Made by a program: the position numbers and the translations under genes | In this document: positions 49,872-57,634 of the stretch, in pieces | Layout: every line of letters begins with the position of its first letter | How positions within the stretch are numbered: the first letter of the stretch is position 1 | Origin: Kitasatospora sp. NBC_01250 | Lineage (GTDB): Bacteria > Actinomycetota > Actinomycetes > Streptomycetales > Streptomycetaceae | Length of the DNA: 64,000 nt | Assembly (NCBI RefSeq): GCF_036226465.1 | Contig: NZ_CP108476.1 | Location: 5,518,001-5,582,000 of the forward strand | Reading direction: 5' to 3' | The notes under the pieces: model-generated | What the model saw: only the letters and a program-made list of their open reading frames with translations | What the model was told of the DNA's origin: nothing | The model's database searches: none

Positions 49872-50885
49872 TCAGTGCTTCGCGGAGGGCATCCCGAGGG
49901 TCACCAGGACCTGGGTCGTCGAGGTCGCGCCCGCCAGCGGCTGCCAGCCGCCGGAGGAGCGGTCGATCCGCCACACCTTGCCGTTGTAGGCGACGGTGCC
50001 GATGCTCAGCTCCTGGGCGTGCGCCACCGCCCACTGCGCCACCGCCCAGCCGCTCTGCAGCTGCGCGTCCTGGCCCCCGCCGGTGTTCAGGCCGGGGTCG
50101 GGGGTGAGGGCGAGCGCCGGGCTCGTCGTGGCCCCGCTGATGGCCGGGCTGCTGGTGGCCGGGCTCGCCGCCACCGCCCGCCCGAACTCGCGCTGCACCT
50201 GGAGGGTCACCAGCTGCGCCCCGCTCGGGGCGGCCGGGCTCGCCGTGCCGCTCGGCGAGGCCGCACCGGTGTCGACCTGGTCGGACTGCGGGAAGGAGTT
50301 CACCGTGCAGCTGAAGGTGGCCTGGGTGTGGCCGGTGAGCGCCTCGGCCAGCAGGGTGGCGTTGGCCTCGTGCTTGGCGTACGCGCCGGGGTAGCCGCTC
50401 TTCTGCACGTCCTGCGCGGCCTCGGTGAGCGGCAGCCGCGCGTAGCCCTGCACCTTCACCAGCGCGTCCAGGAACTTGTTGGTGGCGTAGACCGGGTCCA
50501 TGATCTGCTGCTCGGTGCCCCAGCCCTGGGAGGGCCGCTGCTGGAACAGGCCCACCGAGTCGCGGTCGCCGCCCGCCAGGTTGTGCAGCTTGGACTCCTG
50601 CATCCCGGTGGCCAGCGCGATGGTCAGGGCGCGCTCCGGCAGCCCGCGGGAGATGCTCACCGCCGCGATGGTGGCCGCGTTGGAGCCCTGGTCCAGGTCC
50701 ATCGTGACCGGCTTGCCGCCGGGCTGGGTGACCTCGCACTGCTCCGCGCTCTCGCCCAGGTGGTTGCGGTTCCACAGCACCAGCCCGGCGATCACCGCCC
50801 CGACCAGCAGCAGCGACGTCAGCACCCAGCGCAGCGGCCTGCGGCGCCGACGGCGGCCACGGGCCGCCCCCTCCTCAATGACCAC
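49872..50885 (-). CDS. Membrane-anchored lysozyme/transglycosylase-like protein
   Basis: 337 residues. A basic N-terminus (RGRRRRRRPLR) precedes one membrane helix (WVLTSLLLVGAVIAGLVLW). The outer domain holds the lysozyme-fold signature ALATGMQESKLHNLAGGDRD followed by SVGLFQQRPSQGWGT, where the Glu in QESKL is the likely catalytic acid. A Ser/Ala/Pro/Thr linker and a ~70-residue C-terminal helical domain follow. It should cut or bind wall glycan on the outer face. Databases sometimes carry such proteins under misleading transporter names. Confidence 0.82.
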   Translation of the reverse strand: MVIEEGAARGRRRRRRPLRWVLTSLLLVGAVIAGLVLWNRNHLGESAEQCEVTQPGGKPVTMDLDQGSNAATIAAVSISRGLPERALTIALATGMQESKLHNLAGGDRDSVGLFQQRPSQGWGTEQQIMDPVYATNKFLDALVKVQGYARLPLTEAAQDVQKSGYPGAYAKHEANATLLAEALTGHTQATFSCTVNSFPQSDQVDTGAASPSGTASPAAPSGAQLVTLQVQREFGRAVAASPATSSPAISGATTSPALALTPDPGLNTGGGQDAQLQSGWAVAQWAVAHAQELSIGTVAYNGKVWRIDRSSGGWQPLAGATSTTQVLVTLGMPSAKH

Positions 50886-51043
50886 CGTGGCCCCTCTCGC
50901 CTCGCGTTTGTGTCCCGCACACCGTACTCAGTCACCACCTGACCGGACGACTGTGCGGTCTGTGCTGGTTGCGTCGGGACGCAAGCGATCACCTCGGCCG
51001 TGCCGCGCGGAGCCGCTCCCGGCGCCCCCACTAGGCTTGCGCC

Positions 51044-52132
51044 ATGAGCAGCCAGCCCGCCACCAGCGTCCCGACCGCCCTCGATCTGAGCCTGGACGGC
51101 GGTGCGCTCACCGCGCAACTGGTCGACATCCCCTCGGTCAGCGGGGACGAGCAGGCGCTGGCCGACGCGGTGGAGGCCGCGCTGCGCACCCTGCCGCACC
51201 TGACCGTGGACCGCTACGGCAACAACGTGGTGGCCCGCACGGACTTCGGGCGCTCCGAGCGGGTGCTGCTGGCCGGCCACCTGGACACCGTGCCGATCGC
51301 CGACAACCTGCCCTCCCGGGTCGAGGGCGACCTGCTCTGGGGCTGCGGCACCACCGACATGAAGTCCGGCGTCGCCGTCCAGCTGCGGCTGGCCGCCACC
51401 CTGACCGACCCCAACCGCGACCTGACCTTCGTCTTCTACGACTGCGAGGAGGTCGACGCCGCCCGCAACGGCCTCGGCCACCTGGTCGCCCAGCACCCCG
51501 ACTGGCTGGCCGCGGACTTCGCGGTGCTGCTGGAGCCCAGCGAGGCGATGGTCGAGGGAGGCTGCCAGGGCACCCTGCGGGCCCAGGTGCTGCTGACCGG
51601 CACCAGGGCCCACTCGGCCCGCAGCTGGCTCGGCGACAACGCGATCCACCAGGCCGCCGTGGTGCTCGGCCGGCTCGCCGACTACCAGCCGCGCCGGGTG
51701 GAGATCGACGGCCTGGAGTACCGCGAGGGCCTGAACGCGGTGCGGATCGAGGGCGGGGTGGCGGGCAACGTGATCCCGGACGAGTGCGTGGTGACCGTCA
51801 ACTTCCGCTACGCGCCGGACCGCACCGAGGCCGAGGCCGCGGCGCACGTGCGCGAGGTGTTCCAGGGGTTCCGGGTCGAGGTCACCGACAGTGCGCCCGG
51901 CGCGCTGCCCGGGCTCGCCCAGCCGGCCGCCCAGGCCTTCCTGGCGGCCACCGGCGGCAGCGCCCGGGCCAAGTACGGCTGGACGGACGTGGCGCGGTTC
52001 AGCGCGCTGGGCGTGCCCGCCGTCAACTACGGCCCGGGCGACCCGAACCTGGCCCACAAGCGGGACGAGCACTGCTCGCTGAGCGCGATCGCCGAGTGCG
52101 AGCGCCGGCTGCGCGACTGGCTGACCGCCTGA
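51044..52132 (+). CDS. dapE: Succinyl-diaminopimelate desuccinylase DapE
   Basis: 362 residues of the M20 metallopeptidase family. Zinc ligands are in AGHLDTVP (His, with the catalytic Asp two residues on), GTTDMKSG (bridging Asp) and FYDCEEVD (catalytic Glu and ligand), with the late His in HKRDEHCS. It frees LL-diaminopimelate for wall and lysine synthesis. Works after DapC, encoded 2.6 kb upstream. The last codons and stop lie within a run of 8-bp repeats. Confidence 0.93.
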   Translation: MSSQPATSVPTALDLSLDGGALTAQLVDIPSVSGDEQALADAVEAALRTLPHLTVDRYGNNVVARTDFGRSERVLLAGHLDTVPIADNLPSRVEGDLLWGCGTTDMKSGVAVQLRLAATLTDPNRDLTFVFYDCEEVDAARNGLGHLVAQHPDWLAADFAVLLEPSEAMVEGGCQGTLRAQVLLTGTRAHSARSWLGDNAIHQAAVVLGRLADYQPRRVEIDGLEYREGLNAVRIEGGVAGNVIPDECVVTVNFRYAPDRTEAEAAAHVREVFQGFRVEVTDSAPGALPGLAQPAAQAFLAATGGSARAKYGWTDVARFSALGVPAVNYGPGDPNLAHKRDEHCSLSAIAECERRLRDWLTA

Positions 52133-52160
52133 CCGCCTGACCGCCTGACCGCCTGACCGT
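52121..52160 (+). repeat. Five 8-bp tandem repeats across the dapE stop codon
   Basis: CTGACCGC occurs four times followed by CTGACCGT. The dapE stop falls inside the second copy, so loss or gain of later copies would not change the protein. Confidence 0.9.
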
Positions 52161-52231
52161 CGCCGTACCGTCAGCTGCCGGCCCGGCAAAGGTTGCCCGT
52201 TAATCACCCCTGCCAGGCGTACAGTTTCGTC

Positions 52232-53071
52232 ATGACAGGGACATCAGCGCACGACGGCGCAGACGGACGGCGCTTCGGCCACGGGCCGGAGCTGGTGGAG
52301 CCGGACCTCACGGATTCGGAGCCGACCAAGAAGGCCTGGCCGGAGAAGCAGAAGGGCCCGGTGCTGCTGCGCCGCGAGCAGGTCGGCACCGGCACCACGG
52401 ACCAGCGGCTGCTGGACACCACCGGCCCCACCGACTGGCTGCACACCGACCCCTGGCGGGTCTGGCGGATCACCTCGGAGTTCGTCGAGGGCTTCGGCGC
52501 GCTCGCCGAACTCCCGACCGCGGTCAGCGTCTTCGGCTCGGCCCGGACGCCGGTCGACTCGCCCGAGTACGCGGCCGGGGTGGCGATCGGCCGGGCGCTG
52601 GCCGAGGCCGGCTACGCGGTGATCACCGGCGGCGGCCCCGGGGCGATGGAGGCGGCCAACCGCGGCGCCTCCGAGGCCGGCGGGCTGAGCGTGGGCCTGG
52701 GCATCGAGCTGCCCTACGAGCAGGGCCTGAACGAGTTCGTCGACCTCGGGCTGAACTTCCGCTACTTCTTCGTCCGCAAGACGATGTTCGTGAAGTACGC
52801 GCAGGGCTTCGTGGTGCTGCCCGGCGGCCTGGGCACCCTGGACGAGCTCTTCGAGGCGCTCACCCTGGTGCAGACGAAGAAGGTCACCAGGTTCCCGGTG
52901 ATCCTCTTCGGCAGCGCCTACTGGAGCGGGCTGGTGGCCTGGCTGCGGGACACCCTGGTCGCCCAGGGCAAGGCCGCGGCGGCGGACCTCGAACTGTTCC
53001 ACGTCACCGACGAGGTGGACGAGGTGCTGAAGATCCTGGCCGAGAGCCGCCGCCCCAACGGCGAGATCTAG
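52232..53071 (+). CDS. LOG-family (TIGR00730) Rossmann-fold protein
   Basis: 279 residues. An N-terminal ~90-residue extension precedes the LOG fold: VSVFGSARTP, then ITGGGPGAMEAANRGASEAGG and the signature PGGLGTLDELFE, with the upstream FVRKTMFVKYA. LOG proteins release cytokinin-type bases or AMP from nucleotide precursors (phosphoribohydrolases). The ATG at 52232 is used. It lies downstream of dapE in the order also seen in mycobacteria (Rv1202-Rv1205). Confidence 0.9.
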   Translation: MTGTSAHDGADGRRFGHGPELVEPDLTDSEPTKKAWPEKQKGPVLLRREQVGTGTTDQRLLDTTGPTDWLHTDPWRVWRITSEFVEGFGALAELPTAVSVFGSARTPVDSPEYAAGVAIGRALAEAGYAVITGGGPGAMEAANRGASEAGGLSVGLGIELPYEQGLNEFVDLGLNFRYFFVRKTMFVKYAQGFVVLPGGLGTLDELFEALTLVQTKKVTRFPVILFGSAYWSGLVAWLRDTLVAQGKAAAADLELFHVTDEVDEVLKILAESRRPNGEI

Positions 53072-53088
53072 GACCTGTCCGGCGGCCG

Positions 53089-53128
53089 CTGATCCGGGCC
53101 CGGGGATCGGACCCCGGGCCCGGATCAG
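53089..53128. terminator. Bidirectional terminator between LOG and folP-like genes
   Basis: Perfect 17-bp stem CTGATCCGGGCCCGGGG (53089-53105) / 53112-53128 with a 6-nt loop. It overlaps the stop codon of the convergent minus-strand gene. Confidence 0.88.
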
Positions 53129-53988
53129 GCCAGGCCGCGGCGGGCCACCGCCGGCGGCCGGACGCCCTGGATCGAGGCGACCATGTCCAGCACCTGCCGG
53201 GTCTCGGCCACCTGGTGCACCCGGTAGATCCGGGCGCCCAGCCAGGCCGAGACGGCGGTGGTGGCCAGGGTGCCCAGCAGCCGCTGGTCGACCGGCTTGT
53301 CCAGGGTCTCGCCGACGAAGTCCTTGTTGGAGAGCGAGACCAGCACCGGGAACCCGGTGGCGGTCATCTCCGGCAGCCGCCGGGTGGCCTCCAGCGAGTG
53401 CCGGGTGTTCTTGCCGAAGTCGTGCCCGGGGTCGATGATCAGCGCGTCCCGGCGCACCCCGAGCGCGGCGGCCCGCTCGGCCAGCCCGACCGTGACCCGC
53501 AGGATGTCCGCCATCACGTCCGGGTAGCCGATCCGGTGCGGGCGGGTGCGCGGCTCGGCCCCGCCGGCGTGCGTGCAGACCAGGCCCACGCCGTGCCGGG
53601 CGGCGACCTCGGCGAGCCGCGGGTCGACCCCGCCCCAGGCGTCGTTGAGCAGGTCGGCGCCGGCCTCGCAGACCGCCTCGCCCACCTCGTGCCGCCAGGT
53701 GTCCACGCTGATCACGGCCCCGGGGTGGCGCTTGCGCAGCTCGGCCACGAACGGCACGGTGCGGCGCAGCTCCTCCTCGACCGTCACCTCCTCGCCCGGA
53801 CCGGCCTTGACCCCGCCGATGTCCAGGATCGCCGCGCCCTCGGCCATCGCCCGGTCGGCGGCGGCGAACGCGGCCTCGTCGGCGAAGGTCGCGCCGCGGT
53901 CGAAGAAGGAGTCCGGGGTGCGGTTGACGATGGCCATGATGACCAGTTCATCCGCGCCGAACTCGCGCGGTCCAAGGCGCAGTGCCAC
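53125..53988 (-). CDS. FolP2-like dihydropteroate synthase paralogue
   Basis: 287 residues with the pterin-binding TIM barrel: IMAIVNRTPDSFFDRG at strand 1, ISVDTWRHEV, LLNDAWGG and LIIDPGHDFGKNTRHS. The loop that reads GGESTRPG in active dihydropteroate synthases reads GGVKAGPGEEVT here, so the conserved Arg is lost. This matches the FolP2 group of actinobacteria (Rv1207), for which folate activity is doubtful. The GTG at 53988 has AAGGAG 5 nt upstream and starts at the family position. Divergent from the small DivIVA-like gene. Confidence 0.85.
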   Translation of the reverse strand: MALRLGPREFGADELVIMAIVNRTPDSFFDRGATFADEAAFAAADRAMAEGAAILDIGGVKAGPGEEVTVEEELRRTVPFVAELRKRHPGAVISVDTWRHEVGEAVCEAGADLLNDAWGGVDPRLAEVAARHGVGLVCTHAGGAEPRTRPHRIGYPDVMADILRVTVGLAERAAALGVRRDALIIDPGHDFGKNTRHSLEATRRLPEMTATGFPVLVSLSNKDFVGETLDKPVDQRLLGTLATTAVSAWLGARIYRVHQVAETRQVLDMVASIQGVRPPAVARRGLA

Positions 53989-54136
53989 CCTTGCTCCTTC
54001 CGCCGTCCTCGGCAGGTGTCGCTGGTATCGCCGGGTATCGATCCAGGGGGACCCTGGTGCGATGATGGGGCCCCGGCCTTCCCAGGGACCATGATCCCTC
54101 ACTCGGCCGCATACTCACGTGTCGGGAGGACAGCTC

Positions 54137-54601
54137 GTGTTCTGGGTGATCGTGGTGGCGATGGCCGTGGTGGTCGGTGGTGCCGCACTGGTGGCACTGG
54201 GCGGCGGTGGCTCGCTGCCGGAGGCCGTGCACGACCGGATCGCGGCCCGGCTGCCGCAGGAGCGTCCGCTGAGCCGGCAGGACGTGGACGAGATCCGGCT
54301 GCCGATGGCGGTGCGCGGCTACCGGATGGACGAGGTGGACGACGTGCTGGACCGACTGGGCGCCGAACTCGCCTACCGCGACACGCGGATCGCCGAGCTG
54401 GAGGCGGCCGTGGCGGGGCTGGACGCCGGGCGCGCGGGCGATGCCGAGCAGGCCGGTTCGCAGCCGCTGCCCGGCCTGGAGGACTTCGCCGCCGGCCAGG
54501 ACACCGCCGTGGCGGCGCCCGAGCCCGTGCAGGCCGCCGTGGACGCCTCCGGGCGGGTGGACGCCACGCTGGGGGCGCCCGAGCGCGCGGAGCGGGCGTG
54601 A
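54137..54601 (+). CDS. DivIVA-domain small membrane protein
   Basis: 154 residues. One N-terminal membrane helix (FWVIVVAMAVVVGGAALVAL) is followed by a cytosolic DivIVA-like motif (IRLPMAVRGYRMDEVDDVLDRLGAELAYRDTRIAELE), which is a short coiled coil, and a disordered acidic tail. The RGYR-x-EVD pattern is that of proteins recognising cell poles or septa. GTG at 54137 with GGGAGGA 6 nt upstream is preferred over GTG 54119. Overlaps the glycosylase gene by 4 nt (GTGA). Confidence 0.82.
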   Translation: MFWVIVVAMAVVVGGAALVALGGGGSLPEAVHDRIAARLPQERPLSRQDVDEIRLPMAVRGYRMDEVDDVLDRLGAELAYRDTRIAELEAAVAGLDAGRAGDAEQAGSQPLPGLEDFAAGQDTAVAAPEPVQAAVDASGRVDATLGAPERAERA

Positions 54602-55164
54602 CCGACCTCAGGACCGGCCCGGACGGCCTGCTGCGCTGCCCGTGGGGCGAGTCCGCCGACGACTACCGGGTCTACCACGACACCGAGTGGGGCAAGCCGG
54701 TGCACGGCGAGGACCCGCTCTTCGAGCGGATCTGCCTGGAGGCCTTCCAGTCCGGACTCTCCTGGATCACCATCCTGCGCCGCCGCGAGGGGTTCCGGGC
54801 GGCCTTCGCCGGCTTCGAGATCGCCAGGGTCGCGGCCTTCACCGAGCAGGACGAGGCCAGGCTGCTGACGGACACCGGGATCATCCGCAACCGGCTCAAG
54901 ATCGCGGCGGCGGTCGCCAACGCCCGCGCGGCCCAGGACCTGGACGGCGGTCTGGACGCGCTGATCTGGGGATTCGCCCCCGATCCGGCCCGCCCGGCAC
55001 CGCGCACGCTGGCCGACGTCCCCGCCGTCACCCCGGAATCGACCGCGCTGGCCAAGGAGTTGAAGCGGCGCGGCTTCAAGTTCGTCGGGCCGACCACCGC
55101 GTACGCGCTGATGCAGGCCTGCGGGCTGGTCAACGACCACCTGGCCGGCTGCCACGCCCGCTGA
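54598..55164 (+). CDS. tag: DNA-3-methyladenine glycosylase I
   Basis: 188 residues. RCPWGESADDYRVYHDTEWG is the Tag start with the first zinc-type Cys; ILRRREGFRAAF lines the base pocket; GFKFVGPTTAYALMQACGLVNDH ends with the C-terminal Cys/His ligands (NDHLAGC). It removes 3-methyladenine from alkylated DNA. The GTG start overlaps the preceding stop codon. Same gene (tagA) occupies this place in mycobacteria. Confidence 0.94.
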   Translation: MTDLRTGPDGLLRCPWGESADDYRVYHDTEWGKPVHGEDPLFERICLEAFQSGLSWITILRRREGFRAAFAGFEIARVAAFTEQDEARLLTDTGIIRNRLKIAAAVANARAAQDLDGGLDALIWGFAPDPARPAPRTLADVPAVTPESTALAKELKRRGFKFVGPTTAYALMQACGLVNDHLAGCHAR

Positions 55165-55199
55165 CCGGCTGCTCCGGCAGAGCCGACCGATCCGACAGA

Positions 55200-55240
55200 G
55201 CGAACCGGCCCGCTGACCGTGCGTCAGCGGGCCGGTTCGC
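55200..55240. terminator. Bidirectional terminator between tag and enoyl-CoA hydratase genes
   Basis: Perfect 18-bp stem (55200-55217 with 55223-55240, core CGAACCGGCCCGCTGAC) and a CGTGC loop between two convergent genes. Confidence 0.92.
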
Positions 55241-55253
55241 GTTCGGGGACCGG

Positions 55254-56054
55254 TCAGCGGCCCAGGAACTTCGGCTGCTCCTTGGCCAGGAAGGCGCGCA
55301 CCGCGATCCGGTGGTCCTCGCTGGCCCCGGCCAGGGTCTGCAGCTCGTCCTCCTTGTCGAGCGTCTCGCTCAGCGAGTGCGAGGCGCCGAAGTCCACCGC
55401 GGCCTTGATCGCGCCGTAGGCCACCGTCGGGCCGTCCGCCAGCTTCCGGGCGAACGCGTGGGCGGCCTGGGCCAGCTCGGCGGCCGGGACGACCTGGGTG
55501 GCGAGCCCGAGGGTGAGCGCCTCGGCGGCCTTGACCGTCCGCGGGAACATCAGCAGCTCGGTGGCCCGGGCCGGCCCGACCAGCCGGGGCAGCGTCCACG
55601 ACGCGCCCGAGTCGGCGGTCAGCGCCACGCCCGCGAACGAGGTGTTGAACCCGGCACTGTCGGCGACGATCCGGAAGTCGCAGGCGAAGGCCAGCGAGGC
55701 CCCGGCGCCGGCCGCCACCCCGCCGACCGCGGCCACGGTCGGCTTGCGCATCCCCGCCAGTGCCCGCACCAGCGGGTTGTAGTGCTCGGCGACGGTCTTC
55801 AGCGGCGGCTCGCCGGTCTGCTCGGCGCGCCCGAGCAGTTCGAGGTGTTCCTTGAGGTCCTGCCCGACGCAGAACGCCTTGCCGCCCGCGCCGGTCAGCA
55901 GCACCGCGCGCACCGCGGGGTCGCCGGCCGCCTCGGTGACGATGTCCCGCAGCGCCACCTTGGTCGGGGTGTCGAGCGCGTTCATCGCGTCCGGCCGGTT
56001 GATGGTGATGACGGCGAGCGCGCCGTCGAGCTCGTACAGGACGGAGTCGGACAT
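55254..56054 (-). CDS. Enoyl-CoA hydratase/isomerase family protein
   Basis: 266 residues of the crotonase fold: AVITINRPDAMNALD, AVLLTGAGGKAFCVGQDLKEH as first oxyanion-hole segment, and KPTVAAVGGVAAGAGASLAFACDFRI as second. The hydratase Glu pair is not both evident: LTADSGASWTLPRLVG has Asp at the second acidic position, as in PaaG-type isomerases. So the reaction could be isomerisation rather than hydration. Start ATG at 56054 with GGGAG upstream. Confidence 0.9.
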   Translation of the reverse strand: MSDSVLYELDGALAVITINRPDAMNALDTPTKVALRDIVTEAAGDPAVRAVLLTGAGGKAFCVGQDLKEHLELLGRAEQTGEPPLKTVAEHYNPLVRALAGMRKPTVAAVGGVAAGAGASLAFACDFRIVADSAGFNTSFAGVALTADSGASWTLPRLVGPARATELLMFPRTVKAAEALTLGLATQVVPAAELAQAAHAFARKLADGPTVAYGAIKAAVDFGASHSLSETLDKEDELQTLAGASEDHRIAVRAFLAKEQPKFLGR

Positions 56055-56441
56055 CGGTGAGGGCTCCCAACCGTTCGGTAACACCGCGGACCTGAGTCAG
56101 CATGCCGGAGCGCGCGGACGGGCGGGAGTGTGAGGTAGCGCACCTTTGTCGCCTCTTGCGCGCGGGGAGCGCGGCGGTCACCGCGCGGGCTCCGGACGGC
56201 CGGATAGTAGCGGGCTCGGGCAGGTATGGCGCGGTAACTGATGGGTCTTCGCCCGGTCGGGTGAGGGCGGGACTGAGGCGTATTCAGCCGGTCCGTACCG
56301 GTGTGGCCGCTGGTGCGGAAAGAGTGATGTTGGTCATCGGGGCGCCGTATGCGGGATAATGGCTTCCGATCAATGCGTTCGATACCGGCGGTGGACGGAC
56401 TGCTGGTACGTACCTGAGCGGTTGCAGGAAGGGGAACGAGC
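56055..56441. other. 387-bp divergent promoter region
   Basis: No gene seen. It should contain promoters for the enoyl-CoA hydratase gene (leftwards) and for DUF3117 (rightwards). A GATAAT at 56355-56360 is a good -10 about 80 bp ahead of DUF3117, with TTGGTC 19 nt further up as a loose -35. Confidence 0.5.
56355..56360 (+). promoter_or_regulatory. Candidate -10 element for DUF3117 gene
   Basis: GATAAT, with TTGGTC at 56330-56335 and a 19-nt spacer, upstream of a small housekeeping gene. Spacing is one or two longer than ideal. Confidence 0.4.
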
Positions 56442-56609
56442 ATGGCGGCCATGAAGCCGCGGACGGGTGACGGCCCGCTCGAGGTCACCAAAGAGGGGCG
56501 GGGCATCATCATGCGAGTTCCGCTCGAGGGCGGCGGTCGCCTGGTGGTGGAGCTCACTCCGGACGAGGCAATCGCCCTGGGTGAGGCCCTGAAGCAGGCC
56601 TGCGGCTGA
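56442..56609 (+). CDS. DUF3117 small protein
   Basis: 55 residues, MAAMKPRTGDGPLEVTKEGR at the start, then IIMRVPLEGGGRLVVELTPDEA and ALGEALKQACG. This is the highly conserved actinobacterial DUF3117 protein (Rv1211 in mycobacteria). GAAGGGGAACGAG precedes the ATG. Predicted as a small beta-beta-alpha fold; function unknown. It occupies the same place as in mycobacteria, between the glycosylase and the O-methyltransferase. Confidence 0.92.
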   Translation: MAAMKPRTGDGPLEVTKEGRGIIMRVPLEGGGRLVVELTPDEAIALGEALKQACG

Positions 56610-56785
56610 CTCCCGCACGAAGGACGCGTCCCGCGACGTCACTCAGCATCGCCACGGCGCACTCTCGGGGTCCGGCACCGACTGGTTTCACCAGCGGCAC
56701 CGGGCCCCGCTCTCGTGCCCGTACGGCCGCCTTCCCGGGGCCCGCGCGGGCCCGCCGGGCTCCCGGCCCACCCGGGCCGTGCCGG

Positions 56786-57358
56786 TCAGCGCTTGACGGC
56801 GCACAGCAGCCCGTCGCTGACCGGCAGCAGCGCGGGCACCAGTGCCTTGCTCTCCCGCACCGCCTGCACCAGCTCGCGCATGGCGGCGGTCGCCGGATCC
56901 TCCAGTGCGGGGTCGGTCAGCCGCCCCTGCTGGAACACCCCCTCGAAGCAGACCGCGCCGCCCGGGCGCAGCAGCCGCAACGATTCTGCGAGATACGACC
57001 GCGACTCGGCGGGGTCGCCGTCGCAGAAGACGAGGTCGTACTGGCCGTCGGCGAGCCGCGGCAGCACGTCCAGCGCGCGCCCGGGTATGAAGCGGGCCCG
57101 GCCGGCCGCGAAGCCCGCCGCCAGATAGGCCTCGCGGGCCAGCTCCTGGCGGATCGGCTCCGGGTCGACGGTGGTCAGGATCCCGTCCGGACGCATCCCG
57201 CGCAGCAGGTACAGGCCCGACACCCCGGTGCCGGTGCCGATCTCGGCCACCGCCTTGGCGCCCAGCGCCGCGGCCAGCAGCCGCAGGCAGGCGCCGCCGC
57301 TGGGACCCACCGCCTGGACGCCGGTGCGGGCCGCCTGCGCCCGGGCATAGGTCAGCAC
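56786..57358 (-). CDS. O-methyltransferase (Rv1220c type)
   Basis: 190 residues from the first canonical in-frame start (GTG 57358). Motif I is VAEIGTGTGVSGLYLL, followed by ILTTVDPEP, LVFCDGD and LLRPGGAVCFEGVF, the family-3 O-methyltransferase pattern with metal-binding Asp. Substrate unknown. The reading frame is open back to 57517, and the residues just upstream (LADTYVGEDAV) look like the family's usual N-terminus, so the true start is probably further upstream or there is a frameshift. Divergent from sigE. Confidence 0.85.
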   Translation of the reverse strand: MLTYARAQAARTGVQAVGPSGGACLRLLAAALGAKAVAEIGTGTGVSGLYLLRGMRPDGILTTVDPEPIRQELAREAYLAAGFAAGRARFIPGRALDVLPRLADGQYDLVFCDGDPAESRSYLAESLRLLRPGGAVCFEGVFQQGRLTDPALEDPATAAMRELVQAVRESKALVPALLPVSDGLLCAVKR

Positions 57359-57484
57359 GGCGTCCTCGCCGACGTAGGTGTCGGCGAGGGTCGCAGCCGC
57401 GGGCCCGAAGTCGATGATCTGGTCCTGGGGAGTAGGGGCGCTGCCGGATGTCGATATTTCCTGCCACAGATTACTGGCCGGGTG

Positions 57485-57510
57485 GGAACCGCGTCCGGCG
57501 GCGGGCCGTT
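57485..57510 (+). promoter_or_regulatory. Candidate ECF (SigE-type) promoter upstream of sigE
   Basis: GGAACC (57485-57490), a 16-nt spacer, then CGTT (57507-57510), the -35/-10 pattern of SigE-group ECF promoters. It lies about 125 bp upstream of the sigE start and would make sigE autoregulated, as is common. It also overlaps the 5' end of the divergent methyltransferase frame. Not tested. Confidence 0.45.
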
Positions 57511-57634
57511 GGAACGGTCAGAGAGCGACTGTGCCAACCCGCCGGGTTGCCCTGCCAGGGGGCTCGGGAGACGGTTCGTGGTGCTGTCGGGTGGATGAGC
57601 ACACTTTTATCCGGAACTGACGGGTGAGGTGGAT

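Noticed and set aside
52121..52160. 8-bp tandem repeats as a phase-variation switch for dapE
   Set aside because: The stop codon occurs in the second copy, so changes in copy number downstream leave the protein unchanged.
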